A stretch of DNA of 64,000 bases from contig CM023534.1 of the NCBI GenBank assembly GCA_013350335.1, positions 7,345,542 to 7,409,541 on the forward strand. The letters run 5' to 3'. Positions 50,845 to 62,468 of the stretch are shown here, one piece after another. Made by a program: the position numbers and the translations under genes. Source of the DNA: Chimonanthus salicifolius. Taxonomy: Eukaryota; Streptophyta; Magnoliopsida; Laurales; Calycanthaceae. Under the pieces are notes generated by a model. That model saw only the letters and a list, made by a program, of their open reading frames with translations, searched no databases and was not told the origin of the DNA. The number at the start of each line of letters is the position of its first letter. Within the stretch, counting starts at the first letter, position 1.

Positions 50845-51025
50845 GAACCTTTTGTGACCAAGGTGTCCATGCCTCTTAAAGCACCGCACTAATCTTCGAG
50901 GTATGTGCAAGTTTCTCTACCCACACACACCGAATAATTCTTTGGGATGGAGCGAAAATTGAATTCTAAGACTCCTATTTCCTAAAGTGAATTTCTAGTC
51001 ATCACTCCAACTTCTTTAGGTCACT
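50845..51025 (-). repeat. tRNA-derived SINE, TS-like group, degraded
   Basis: On the minus strand: GAAATAGGAGTCTTAGAATTC and AATTTTCGCTCCATCCC (B-box region), GTGTGTGTGGGTAGAG, GATTAGTGCGGTGC, ending GCATGGACACCTTGGTCACA with an A-rich end. The tail matches the 17.2-kb copy. Confidence 0.6.
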
Positions 51026-52151
51026 CATTTATACTTGATGGGTCAAATATGTCATTGAGAATCTTGCTAACGATTTAAGTGCAAAAGTTTGTTTTGTTTT
51101 GGTATCATTTCAAATAGTTCACAAATTCTTAATTACAGTTGTTTGATTTTCTTGTTTTCCCAAATTTAGATGCACTTTCTCCCTTTGTTGTGACGACAGA
51201 AAACTTCAAGTCGAGCTGGACCTGAGTGGTGTTGATTAGGTCACAGAGAACTGTGTCGACCATATGGACTTGAAAGAAATCGAGCACAAAGTTTCAATGT
51301 AAGGCCTAATTACAAACGGTTATAACTCTTGATCTGACTGTCAGATTTGTAATTATTAAATAACTCTTCACAGCCATCCTTTCAGGAGATCAGATAGTTT
51401 AAAAGATTAGATGTTTTTCTTTTCCGAGAGAGAGCATTTTATGTTTGATTGTTTATGTATTGAATTGACTCAGCAGGATCAGTATTTTTTTTTACTTTTT
51501 CAAATTGATCACTTGCTTGGTTGGGCTCATTTTGAATGTGCAATGAAACCAGTACAGAGAGAGAAAAAAGTCTCTCATGTTCTTGGATCAATCAATGGCC
51601 GAAATACGTCCAAAGAACATTAGAATGTCATGTACAATCGGCTGGCACAATGAAGGCAGAAGAAGGTTGGCCATTCCATGTAGTCCCAACTCTTTCTACC
51701 TGTATATCTAACAGCATTCTCAGTAAAACCTTTTCACTCTGCCTTCTTGTGAATCTGTTGAGTCTGCCTATAGTCTACAGAGGTGGTGGATGGAATGGCC
51801 AATGCACAGATTGGGACTGCATGGAACAAGACAGCTGGAATGGATAGTTCCAAGTATGGTCTTTAAAGACTTACAAAGATCCACAATTATAAATGGCTTG
51901 CCACGATCAAGGGGTTGTGGCCAACTTCTAGTTACCATTGGATTCATTTTTCCAACATTCTCTCTGAGAAATCTGTCGTCCACTTGGAAAGTTTTAATCA
52001 ATTTCCTTTCCCACAGAAAGAACAAACATGCTCTTAATTTACTAGTTGTTGGAACCTTCGTCTTCAATTGAACTTCAATCTATGTAACAGATATTGGCTA
52101 CCATCAAAAACATCTAATAATCAACACAGTGGAGGGTTGAACAATAACATA

Positions 52152-53862
52152 CAGGGCCGTCTTAACACAAATTGGAGCCTAAGGTAAAAAATTTAAACGG
52201 GGCCTTCTTGATATTTAAGATATTATTATAAATAATATTTAATTAAAATTTTAATTATATATAGTAACGCCCTATCTCACGACGAACCGATGATGACACC
52301 GACACGTCACAATCCACCACGTGACGAAAGCGTGGGATTCTCCTTTAAAATTCAAATCTTATGACCACACACATCGGGGGAGAAATAGATTTCTAAATAC
52401 CACTATTATTTGAGATTTCTGCCGAATTTCGACGGAGTCTCCCTTAAATTTTGGAGATTTAGAAAATTTATTTCCCTACATTTCTCTTCATAATCACCTG
52501 CTAAGTCATAGCAAGAATATTTTTTCAAAATGACATTAAAATATTATGTACTCCACTTACGCCAGTAAAGTAAAAATGGAAAAGTAGCCTCTAATTAAAG
52601 AAGATGCAAATCTTATGATCGAGATAAAAATTGAGCTGTAATTGAACATGAAGATTAGGGCAAAATATGATAAAATCAAAATGAAGTAAAAAAATGAATT
52701 AAGAGAAGGATATTAAATAAGTAGAATACCCAAGCTCAAAATCTAAGGTCCTTTTCCCTTAAACCATTGGAACTTTGCTTTTGAGAAGCTAAAAGGCTCC
52801 TATTCCAACTGATCTAACATTGATAATAATAATCAAGATCTCAGGATTAAATGCCTAAATCTACATAGGTGGTTATTGGTTGTAAGCAAACAAAATGGAA
52901 AAACACCTTGGAAAGGGACGGCTGTACGGAGACATGTCCATATTCAAGAGAAAGGAAAGTATAGAGAAGAACTTAAAATTTCAAAGTAAATTTGCAGCGT
53001 TAGGAATCAGTCGTCTAAGGGAGGATATGAAATCATATACCCATTTTGTCAAATCTAAGCACTAATTTTATCAAATCTAAGCAACAAATCATGAACTTTG
53101 AGCTCATTCACCAAATTTAATTAAAGTAATCTCTAGACATCTAACTTCTCAAATCTCTGAAAACAGAAGACAGAGAGAATGATTTTTTTCTTCGCTTCAC
53201 TAAGTAAGCTCTTTAAGGTCTGTCCTACTCTCCTCACAGCTCACCGTACCGATCCAAAAAGATAAATAAGAAAGAAATGGGAAAAAAATCATTTTTCTAT
53301 AAATAAGACAAAAGAAAATAAAGTCTTAGAGTTCCTCCTCCAGAATCCACCAGATTTTACTCATGCAATCATTTATTCAAATCTTAGTCTAGAAAAACCG
53401 GTCAACACAGAGATTTCCCCCTTTCATGAAGAAAACTGGAAATCGACAAACGACAGAAGTAGAAGGAAGAGCTCGTGCTTCAGCTCATGAATTTCACCTG
53501 AGAAAGTGGAAACAAGTAAAGAAAAAGACTGGTATAGAGAAGACCACCCTTTAGAACCGACGCATGTTTGGATGTTTGCTGTCTCTGCTGAGTTCCCAGA
53601 TCTGTTCTCCTTGAACCGCGAATCTGCGATAGTCCTCTTTCATTTTCTGCAGATTACTTGCAACCTTGCGGATCGTCGAGAGAGATAGAGAGCAGTGGCA
53701 CGGACTAGCAGTAAGAGAGCCAAAGAGAAGAGAGGAGAGGTGAGATTGAGAAAGGAAAGGGCAACATTTTTAGGGTTTTATGTGGTAAGACGAATGGGGG
53801 CCTTAACATGAGTGGGGGCCTAAGGCGATCGCCTCACTCGCCTTACGATTAAGACAGCCCTG
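52152..53862. mobile_element. Non-autonomous hAT transposon, 1711 bp
   Basis: Terminal inverted repeats CAGGGCCGTCTTAA (left) and CAGGGCTGTCTTAA (right, reverse complement), followed on both sides by GGCCT/CCTAAGG subterminal words, including palindrome GGCGATCGCC at 53824-53833. Perfect 8-bp target duplication ATAACATA at 52144-52151 and 53863-53870. No transposase frame: the longest open frame (53506-53688) has no recognisable domain. The segment from about 52264 (GTAACGCCCTATCTCACGAC) resembles the start of plant gypsy LTRs, so part of the interior may be captured LTR sequence. The CCTAAGG-type ends resemble hAT elements of the zinc-finger MYM group, from memory. Confidence 0.88.
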
Positions 53863-54935
53863 ATAACATATCCCATAAACTGTTTGTGTTGAGAGAGAGA
53901 GACCAAAAATATCTGAGAAGATAATTCAGAAGAAAAGAATAATTATGACAAAGTCTAAATCCTTGTTCCATTGTTATATGCCCAGTATTCCCAACCACGA
54001 TTACCGTATCCATAATAATTACTCACATGTCCTAGTCACTGGGGAATCTTAAGTCACGATCTACGGCTGTCACTGGATCTAGATTATTCCCACTTGATTA
54101 TTAATTGCCCATATTACTCAGTAGATCAACAATCAAGATTATTGACCTCACTAACCCAACACCCCAGGTCCCTCTGTTATCAGTAATTCAGTCCAGGCTT
54201 GCATACAAGAACTGACCTGGTAATCTATTGGATGTGAAAATTTTGTTGTTGTGTATGGGTGGGCGACCTGATAACTTGTTAGGTCCAAAAATTTGTTGTT
54301 TCTGTGAGAAGTGGTTGCAGTGGGTAGTTAAGTGTGTGGGTGGAGTGGAGTGGGGGATAGAGGGATCGCCAAAAATGGTAGGCTAGTAGCTTTCATTATT
54401 TCAGCAGTCTCATTGCCCGCCTTCCATGTAAATTGGATGGCTACTTCAAATAAAATCAGCAAGACTTTATTGGTGAAATGAGACTAAATTAGCAGACTTA
54501 TTTTGTTCTGAAGTTTGCCATCTATGGAAAATCTCTTCCATTAAACCAATCAACAATTAAACAGGAAGCAGCAACACTCAACAATCATTGCAGGCTCTCA
54601 TTGTTTTGACTCCAGAGGATTGCATCCATAATTCCATACCCAGCTGGCAAGTAGCGAAAGCAATCTAAAACTAGTGAAATATCTAAATAAATTCAAGGTA
54701 TGAAACCCCAAAGGCTATGATTATCTATACAAATAACATGAGTTCTGACAATGAAATCAAAAAAGAGAAAATATGGACCTGAACCATTGAAAGGAAAGTA
54801 TATTAACCATTTTCAACTTACAATAGAATAAGATTTAACTATTCTTGTTAAAGAAGCTTACTTTCAGAAAAAAAATTACTCTCCTCGTGCATGCAACCAA
54901 ATGGAACCCAAACCATCGATGCATGTAATAAGATG

Positions 54936-57900
54936 TCAAAGATCTGCCCTCCCTGGGTACCTTGGGAAGGGAATCACATCTCTAATATTGTCAAGACCCG
55001 TGGCAAAAAGAACCATTCTCTCAAAGCCTAGACCAAACCCACAGTGCTTGACAGTTCCAAAGCGCCTGAGATCAAGATACCATTCGTATGGCTCAGTGGG
55101 TAGGTCCATCTCCTCTATCCTGCAATCAAGTGATACATTATTAGCTCCTTTCAAAAGGAAAAGTGATACACCATTAGCAAAATTCCAACACTACCAACGA
55201 TGCCACAAACCCATAGCATAAATATAATTTTTTTGAACAACCGCGAGATTATTGCTTCAGCAGTCGAGCATTTTTTTCCTTCAGAGAGATGAAGCAATTT
55301 GTTTAGGGCCAAAAAAAAATTCTCTTCAGAAAGAGGTCTTAGTAAAAGCAATTCTCTACAAGAAATTTAACTGGCAAAAGAATAAAGTGGCCAACACGTG
55401 CATTTGACAAGGACTTGGCAGCCTCTTCTTAAATCGTTACTGTTTATGGACTCATCATCTGTTATGTATACATATGTTATTGGCAACACAAAGATCAGGT
55501 ATGGACGCATACAATAGGGTAAACCAGATGCAGGGCTTGGTTCTGCCACAGGTTCTATCGGCATGGGGACTAGGATTAACAAATTGTCTCAAAAGATATA
55601 GATGAAATCACTGATTTAACTATGCTGAATGACAAACCAAATGGATCTTTGTACGTCCCCATGCCTAAGCCCAGGAAAAAAAAAACAGAAGAGGATGTTT
55701 ATGAATACCCTATGCCGGCCCTTGTTCTGAGATGCATTCTAATTTGGCAGAGCTATGGGCATTATGGGAGGGAATCAAACAGCTAGCAAACATGGGATCA
55801 GAGGGTCATCTTATTGAGGATAAAATCCTAATGGGACATCCAATTACTAAAAGGAAAAGACTGTCACTTGGCTTACCTGGATTAAATCAATGATATTACA
55901 TATACAACGGAGAGAAGTTTCAGATAAGTAAGATTCCCAGGATTGCCAATGACAGAGCAGATTGTCTAGCTAAACAGGTGGTTTTCTTCTTCTTTCCGTT
56001 TTTCAAGAAGATGATTCATTAGAAAGGAAACCAAGGACACAAGGCCTCAGAAAGGCAATACAACAAAACAGCCCAGCCAGGACAAAACTGGAAAGCATAA
56101 ACAGGCAGGCCTGGAAACAAAAGAGCAGAAAGCCAAAACCGAAAGACACCTGACCTGGAAGGCCTGCCCAAAGCAAAAAGAATAGAGTAGCAATTTGGCT
56201 AAGCAGAAATCGATATCATCTGTGATTATCCCTTGAAATCCTACTCTTAGCCAAGAATGCTCTTCACCCATTTCCCCCACTCAAAGTATGGACAAAGGAG
56301 AAAGAACCAGATCTACTAAAGTGAGAAATCTCCTCAATCATGTCTGCAACTACCCCATCTAATAGTACAGGAGGAGTCACCTTCAACGACCAGGGGGAGG
56401 AACTTCTTCTGCATGGCAATACCAAACAGGACCTTAGCTTCAGCGACATAGACAAAGCAGGAGTCCCAAGGGCCAGAAAAAGCATGCAAGACCATCCCTT
56501 CCTCATTTCTTGTCAGACCATCAACGCCAACCGACCCAGGATACCCAAGAGCACACCCATCAAATTTAAATTTAAAGATACCTAAAGGAGGGGGCAGCCA
56601 CCGAGGGGACAGGCTAGTCCAGGAACAGCATCCTGAGATCAACAAGGGCTACATTGGAACTCCGGCAAGATGGAAGCCCAACTAGCAACTTTCCACTTAA
56701 TCGAAGAATCCAAGACTTTAACTGAAAGGCTTTGTCCCTAAAGCATCTGTTGTTTCTCTCAAGCCACACTGACCACAACATAGCCACAAAGGAGAGATTT
56801 CAAATAATGATACCTTTCCGAGAAAAAGGATGAAACTGCAAGCTAACATGAGCAATTAAGGAACTCGAGAAAACCCAGGCCATTCCAAACCAATATAGAA
56901 TCCAAGACCATTCTGTAGAGGTGGTTTCTTACAAGAGGCTAGAGTCTGAAAAATATGTAACCTGTTTTTTAAGGTTTCCTGTGACTGTTTCTGGCTTGTA
57001 AGGACAGGCTCTTCTCCTGTCTGTTTATATTTAGGAACAGTATCTTTGGTGGGGCTTTTCCCACCAATCAATAAGAGTAAATCTTTAAAAAAAGGGCAGA
57101 TTCATGACTACCCTATAACTTTTGCACATTTAGACATGTCTATTGTGAATCAGTTACACACAACTTGGCACTTGAATGCATGCTGATTGGGGTACTTAGG
57201 TTGTGAAGGGAGTATCAGGGACTGCAGGTAGGCAAATCTCACCCTGATTGGATAATTTGGATGGTTATAACCAATTTAAGGGCTTGCCAAATGCACAGTT
57301 TTCTCCTATCAGTGTTTTCTAAACCCCTAATAAAATGAACATCTTTGTGTCTATTGTGCTTTATAAGAAGGGGAAAAAGAATCATAAAGAATATAAATGA
57401 GCTGCAGAATCAGAAGCCATATTAAATGACTGCAACATAACTTCTCCAACAAAAGAAAAAGAGTAAACAAAGGCCGCATGACAACTTAGCGGTACATCAT
57501 ATTGTACATAAAATAGTATTATCATTTTAAATGGAATGCTATTCAACTCCAAGAGCAATTTTTCTCCAGAACCTTGCACTTGGCATCCCCAACTTGTTCT
57601 GCCAGATAACTAGGGAAAACCAAAGCAGCTAAGTGAAGAAGCTAGGTTTTAATACCTCTTAACAATGACCTCATAACGCTCCTCCCTTTGGCTTCCACCA
57701 ATCAACTCTCCAACCTGAAATGAGAATGAAACAAATATCAAATTCCTCCCTGTTAATAAAAAAAAATTAAATTCACCAAGATGCAAGAATACACAACCTG
57801 CAGCCAAATTAAAATTTCTGACATGTCCTGCAAATCTCTGAATTTCACATTTTTTTATTTTGAATCATGATAAGGAATTCCAAAGGCTTGTTAATGTTGC

Positions 57901-58177
57901 ATTGAGAGAAGCCCAATATCACAATATTTTGCATTATTTCCAACTCACTGTGTTTTGATAATCTTAATTAAAGTCGCCCAGAATTAGAAATATTGGAAGC
58001 TCTGAGACTACACTAAAACAAAAAATAATAATAAATGACTAAAAAACAATCAATTGGGACATTTTAACACTGAAATTCTGAACCCAAAGCTTAAGTCAGT
58101 ATTATCGCTATCGCCAACTGCACACTACAGTTATGACTTAAAAATAAAGCATATGAAGTAACACTGCTATTTGATAT

Positions 58178-58229
<52 letters not shown>

Positions 58230-61200
58230 AATTTGATCAAATCAAAATTTAGAATCAGCATACCTTGGGCACAAGCACATCCATCGCTGCCACCGTTTTC
58301 AAGTCATCATTGAGCCTCATATAAAATGCTTTAATTCCTTTTGGATAGTTATACACGATAACGGGTTTCTTGAAAATCACCTCTGTCAAGTGTCTGCAAT
58401 ACCACACAAAATTGAAACAGGAAATGGAGAAGGAACGCTCATCTTCATGTTGCAAAGTTCAAAGAAGTAAAATCTTGACACATCAGGACATGTCCATTGT
58501 TCTTATGTGTCACACTTTCAATAGAGTTTAGGTTCACTACTCAAGACCACTGACAAGATGGGGCCACCAGGGACAGATGCCCCAAAAATATCACAATGGT
58601 TAAGATCTTATCATCCATTCTTTCTCCTACAAGTTGATATTATGATAATTTACAAAAATGATCGAGAGAAGGTAAAAGATTAGATGGCTGGAACCCATAT
58701 TAGAAACCATAACAATGACCAGAATTGCTGAGCCATATGACCCACTTTGATGGAATAAACGCATAAGGTGACTATGGAATGTCCTGATGTGTCAAGACCC
58801 CCACAATTTCTTAGGTTTTATTACCTTTCATGCTCAGACGCTAAATCTATACCCCATTCCACCTTATTCTCAAACTTCTTATCTGTAACATTTTTTAGAA
58901 GCTCCACTGCTTCAGTATAAGAGACTCGTACAAACGGGCCTGATGCCACCATCTTTAGACGATCAATGGCCATTTTATCAAAGTTTTTAACCATGAATTC
59001 CATATCATCAATGCAGTTGTCAAGTAACCACTGGCAAAGAAACTTCACATATGCCTCTGCACAATTCATATCATCCTACAGAACATCCACAAACGATAAA
59101 ATGGGCCATTTTTCAAAAATAATAACAACAAAAACAATATGGACCAACTTCAAATGCCTTCCACTAGGCCTATTGGAAAATAAATGCATGATTGGAAAAC
59201 TCTACAGAAGTTAAAACAATCAATAACCCTTTTATGTCATTAGGTGCTAACTCAACTGTGATTACATAAAATCATAAGTGTACGATCTGGGCCCATAGGT
59301 GTGTACGGTATATGAGTATCCCTAAATCCTAAGTCTTAATGGTTAAAGAAAACTTTCAAAAACATAATAGAGGGAAAAAAATCCTTAACTTTCTTCAGTA
59401 GGAAGTTATGGATACTAACAGGTCCCAAAAGCGGGCATATACAATCCTTCATCTGTGGAAACATATGCTATTATAGGAACATGAAATCATCATCATTATC
59501 ATCATCTAAGCCATTTGTCCCAACAATCTGGGGTTGGCCTTCATATATGGTTTTCTAGGAACATAAGTTCGACTTCCACACAAGTTGGGACCCTTAATTT
59601 GAAAATCCATAACATCAGTATGACATTCATTCTGCAAATTAGAGATACCTGAAGATCTCTATGCAACAAGATGGCCTGCAAATGGGCAGTAAAGAAAAGA
59701 ATAAAACAATGATCCACATTTAACAGAAACATGGCTGAGAATAGGGTGACTTGGAATTTTTCGAGAATTTCCTAACCAGGTGGAGCACATCTATGACCTA
59801 GATCACTGAAGCATATGACCCACTGGTACATAAAAAGGTATTCAATTTGACATCACGGCTATATAAAGATGCAAAGGAGAGTAGGATGCATTCTCTATAA
59901 ATATTAACAAGACAGAACAATAGGACAAATAACAGTATGCCATTGATGCATTCTAATACCTTGCCATATGGACCATCTTCCCCAAGCGCCAGAAAAAGAA
60001 TGCGCTCTCTCAGAGATATTATGGTATGTTATTTTAAGGCTGAACAAGTGTCAATGGATATAACCATGACAAAACACTAATACTTCATGTTACCTTATAA
60101 ACTCAAATACCACTTACCTCCAAATCTGCAAATGCAATCTCAGGTTCTACCATCCAGAACTCTGCCAAATGCCGTGATGTGTGAGAATGTTCCGCACGAA
60201 ATGTAGGCCCGAAAGTATAGACACTACTCACAGCACAAGCAAAAGTCTCAACCTGAAGTTGGCCAGAAACAGTGAGAAAAGCCTGGCGTGCAAAGAAATC
60301 GTGAGAGTAGTCAATCTTCCCATCCTTTTGAGGGAGGCCCGCTTTAAGCTTAGATCTCTCTTCTAGCTTTGAAAGACTCTCCTTGGCCTTGGTAAGTTCC
60401 ATTAGGGGACCATGAAGATCCTCTTTGCTAGCTTTTGCAGATTTTAGATTTTTTACCACTTCTCCTTTCTCCTTGACAAGAAGCCTAGCTGCTTCAATTT
60501 CTGCTTCTGATAAAGGTGGGTTTTGCTTCAGCTCCTTCTCCACCTTTTCTGCATCACTAAACAATGTTGTGACCTGAAACATCTCACCAGCACCCTCACA
60601 ATCGCTAGTCGTGATGATGGGAGTGTGGACATAAAGGAATCCATTCTTCTGGAAAAAAGTGTGCGTTGCATATGCCAATGCATTTCGGATACGAGCAATT
60701 GCAGATATCTGATAACATGAATAACAAATCACAGTTCAGTCGTGATAATAACTACAGGTTGTATAGAACAGAAGATAGTCTGAATGGAAGGACATTGCAT
60801 GGCAATAAACATGCACGTGAAAGCAAGGTCAGGTAAACCAATCAAGAGGGGAAATCAGTATAACACTATTGCCTGATCTTGATAATTCTAGTGCATTTAA
60901 GAAACAGGTCAATCTATTGCAACCAAAAATTAATAATCTACCATCACTTATATGTTCATTGATAGATGAAATCAATGAGGAAAACTCTGGAGCTGAGGTG
61001 AGGTAGCCATTCTCTATAGGGAAGCTGACCATCCAACATGAGCTGGACCCCATGTGATTGGGTGGAATAGGTAGAGGACTGCATGGGTAGAAGGATTTTA
61101 GAGAAACTCTCTGTCCAATCATTGTGGCATTGTAAGATGACAAATAAAAATACATTGGCTTGTAACAGTCCCTTTTTAAAGTGGAAACCAAAATTCCATT

Positions 61201-62468
61201 GCTAAGGGGCACAGAAAGTGCAACAGCTAAAAAAAGGACATCAAACAAAAGGTTACAACAATCAATTTTCAAAGTCCAAGATGACAAGACTAAGATGGTG
61301 CAGTGGAGGTGAAATTTTGTTGATCCATTGCACATGTAATTTACATGAAATTTATTCCACATTTCACCCAAGTATGTGTGATCCACTTAAATGAAAAAAA
61401 AATTCAGAAGTCTTGCCTGATTAGAGTTGTTAAATCGATAAAATGACAGATAAGAGAAAAAAATGGATAATGGCAATCCAAATTAAACCAAGAGAGTTAG
61501 AGAGCCGAAGTTTCTAGTTATATGGGTGCAAAGCAAAGTGATGCATGAAGTAGACATATGAAACAAAAGCATGAAGGATTCGCTGTTGTGGAAAATCATG
61601 AGTCGTGAAACGTGGCATGAAGGGAGATAAAAATTAAGAACGGGTAGAGTGGTCGCTGGACTTATTAGGAACCAATTGATAAGTGAACTACAAAATGCAC
61701 TGAAAAACATTTGAGAGCATTGAGAAGCGAAATGTGAGAAATACATGGGATCACAGCAATATAGGGATTGTTAGAATGCACTCACAGAAAAAAAATGAAA
61801 TAAATAAAATTTATTTCTTGATACGCATTTGTGGGTCTGTGTCTCAAGCGTTACATACACATGGAAGCTTCTATATGCATTTATCGTGCTTTTCATTTCA
61901 GAAATTTCAACAGTTTTGCAAGATAGAAACTGGATAGTGTAGGAAAGAACAGATTTTCCGCTCTTTCATGGCATTTCCGGGGAAAAACGAGAGAAGTTGG
62001 GAGATGGGGGCTTACCGTGTTGGTCCTAGGGCGGAGGTGGACATGGTCGCGGAGGAACTCAAGTGTGAGTTTGGTCTTGGGGATGGGGTACTTGGCCGGG
62101 TCTGTGGGGCCCACCTCTAGAACCTTCTCGACGCGGAGCTCGACGCTCTGTTTGGTGCCTTCTGGTGGCTTTTTGAGCTGGCCCTCCACCAGAACGCACG
62201 TTCCGGTGGGAACCAGCTGGGCCAGTGGGGACACGGAGGCATCCACGATCACCTGGAGATTGGCTGGACAGGATCCGTCGTTGAGCTCTAAGAAGGCAAA
62301 GGCTCCCTTGCCTTGCTCTCTCCCTGTCTTCACCCATCCTCCCACTTTTACCCTCTGCCCCGCCAACCTCTCTCCTCCTTGGACGATGTTGCGGATCAGT
62401 ACTCGACCAGAGGAGAATTTCTCAACGACCACGGCCGCGCCAACGGACGCCTCTGATTCTCCCGCCAT
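54936..62468 (-). CDS. SYNC1: Asparagine-tRNA ligase, cytosolic, complete, 6 exons
   Basis: Minus-strand exons: 62468-62016, 60708-60118, 59075-58825, 58393-58264, 57714-57656, 55119-54936 (TGA at 54938-54936). All GT..AG, phases consistent; 1668 nt, 555 aa, near the plant cytosolic enzyme's usual length. It attaches asparagine to tRNA-Asn using ATP. An N-terminal OB-fold (about 20-150: [12 protein letters not shown].. [16 protein letters not shown]) binds the anticodon. The class II catalytic core has EMFQVTT (193-199), motif 2 around [21 protein letters not shown], and motif 3 GLGFERM at 524-530. Between VTTLF and DYSHDFF lies a charged helical insertion of about 80 residues (about 202-283), which I recall as typical of plant cytosolic AsnRS and WHEP-like. 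The start at 62468 is the first ATG in a GC-rich exon; the open frame upstream lacks an ATG, so no organelle-targeting extension is supported. Divergent from RBX1. Confidence 0.95.
55715..55984 (+). pseudogene. RNase H-like fragment of a LINE, broken
   Basis: Plus-strand frames read [20 protein letters not shown] (about 55724-55783) and, after frame breaks, [16 protein letters not shown] (about 55932-55980), both typical of the RNase H-like end of plant LINE polyproteins. It stops where the minus-strand LINE remnant begins. Lies in intron 5 of the asparagine-tRNA ligase gene, opposite to its transcription. Confidence 0.6.
55985..56830 (-). pseudogene. 3' end of a LINE (RT tail plus RNase H), broken
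   Basis: Minus-strand frames read [19 protein letters not shown] (about 56790-56720), then [20 protein letters not shown] (about 56605-56545) and [10 protein letters not shown] (about 56380), the usual order at the C-terminus of plant LINE ORF2. This is followed by a presumed 3' UTR including CTTTCTAATGAATCATCTTC near 56010. Frameshifts interrupt it. Same strand as, and inside intron 5 of, the asparagine-tRNA ligase gene. Confidence 0.65.
58183..58225. repeat. (GA)21 microsatellite
   Basis: Uninterrupted AG/GA run in intron 4 of the asparagine-tRNA ligase gene, 38 nt inside the intron from the donor at 58264|58263; it is (CU)n in the transcript. Confidence 0.95.
59486..59560 (-). repeat. LINE-like 3' tail fragment
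   Basis: The minus strand reads CCATATATGAAGGCCAACCC, CAGATTGTTGGGACAAATGG, CTTAGATGATGATAATGATG. Such GATGATG-ended phrases are common 3' ends of plant LINEs. Lies in intron 2 of the asparagine-tRNA ligase gene. Confidence 0.5.

Larger units (their letters stand above)
48833..54935. other. Convergent intergenic region
   Basis: Between the 3' ends of the exchanger and the asparagine-tRNA ligase. The first several hundred bases are probably exchanger 3' UTR. No conserved coding frame recognised; 51.5-52.07 kb has open frames on both strands but no family similarity I know. A SINE (50.85 kb), an imperfect inverted repeat (51.66-51.84 kb) and a hAT element (52.15-53.86 kb) are present. Confidence 0.55.

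Noticed and set aside
51536..52071. Overlapping open frames of 93-103 codons on both strands
   Set aside because: No domain, no splice context and no family resemblance; frames are equally open on both strands.
53506..53688. 60-codon open frame inside the hAT element as transposase remnant
   Set aside because: No hAT dimerisation or BED zinc-finger motifs are visible.
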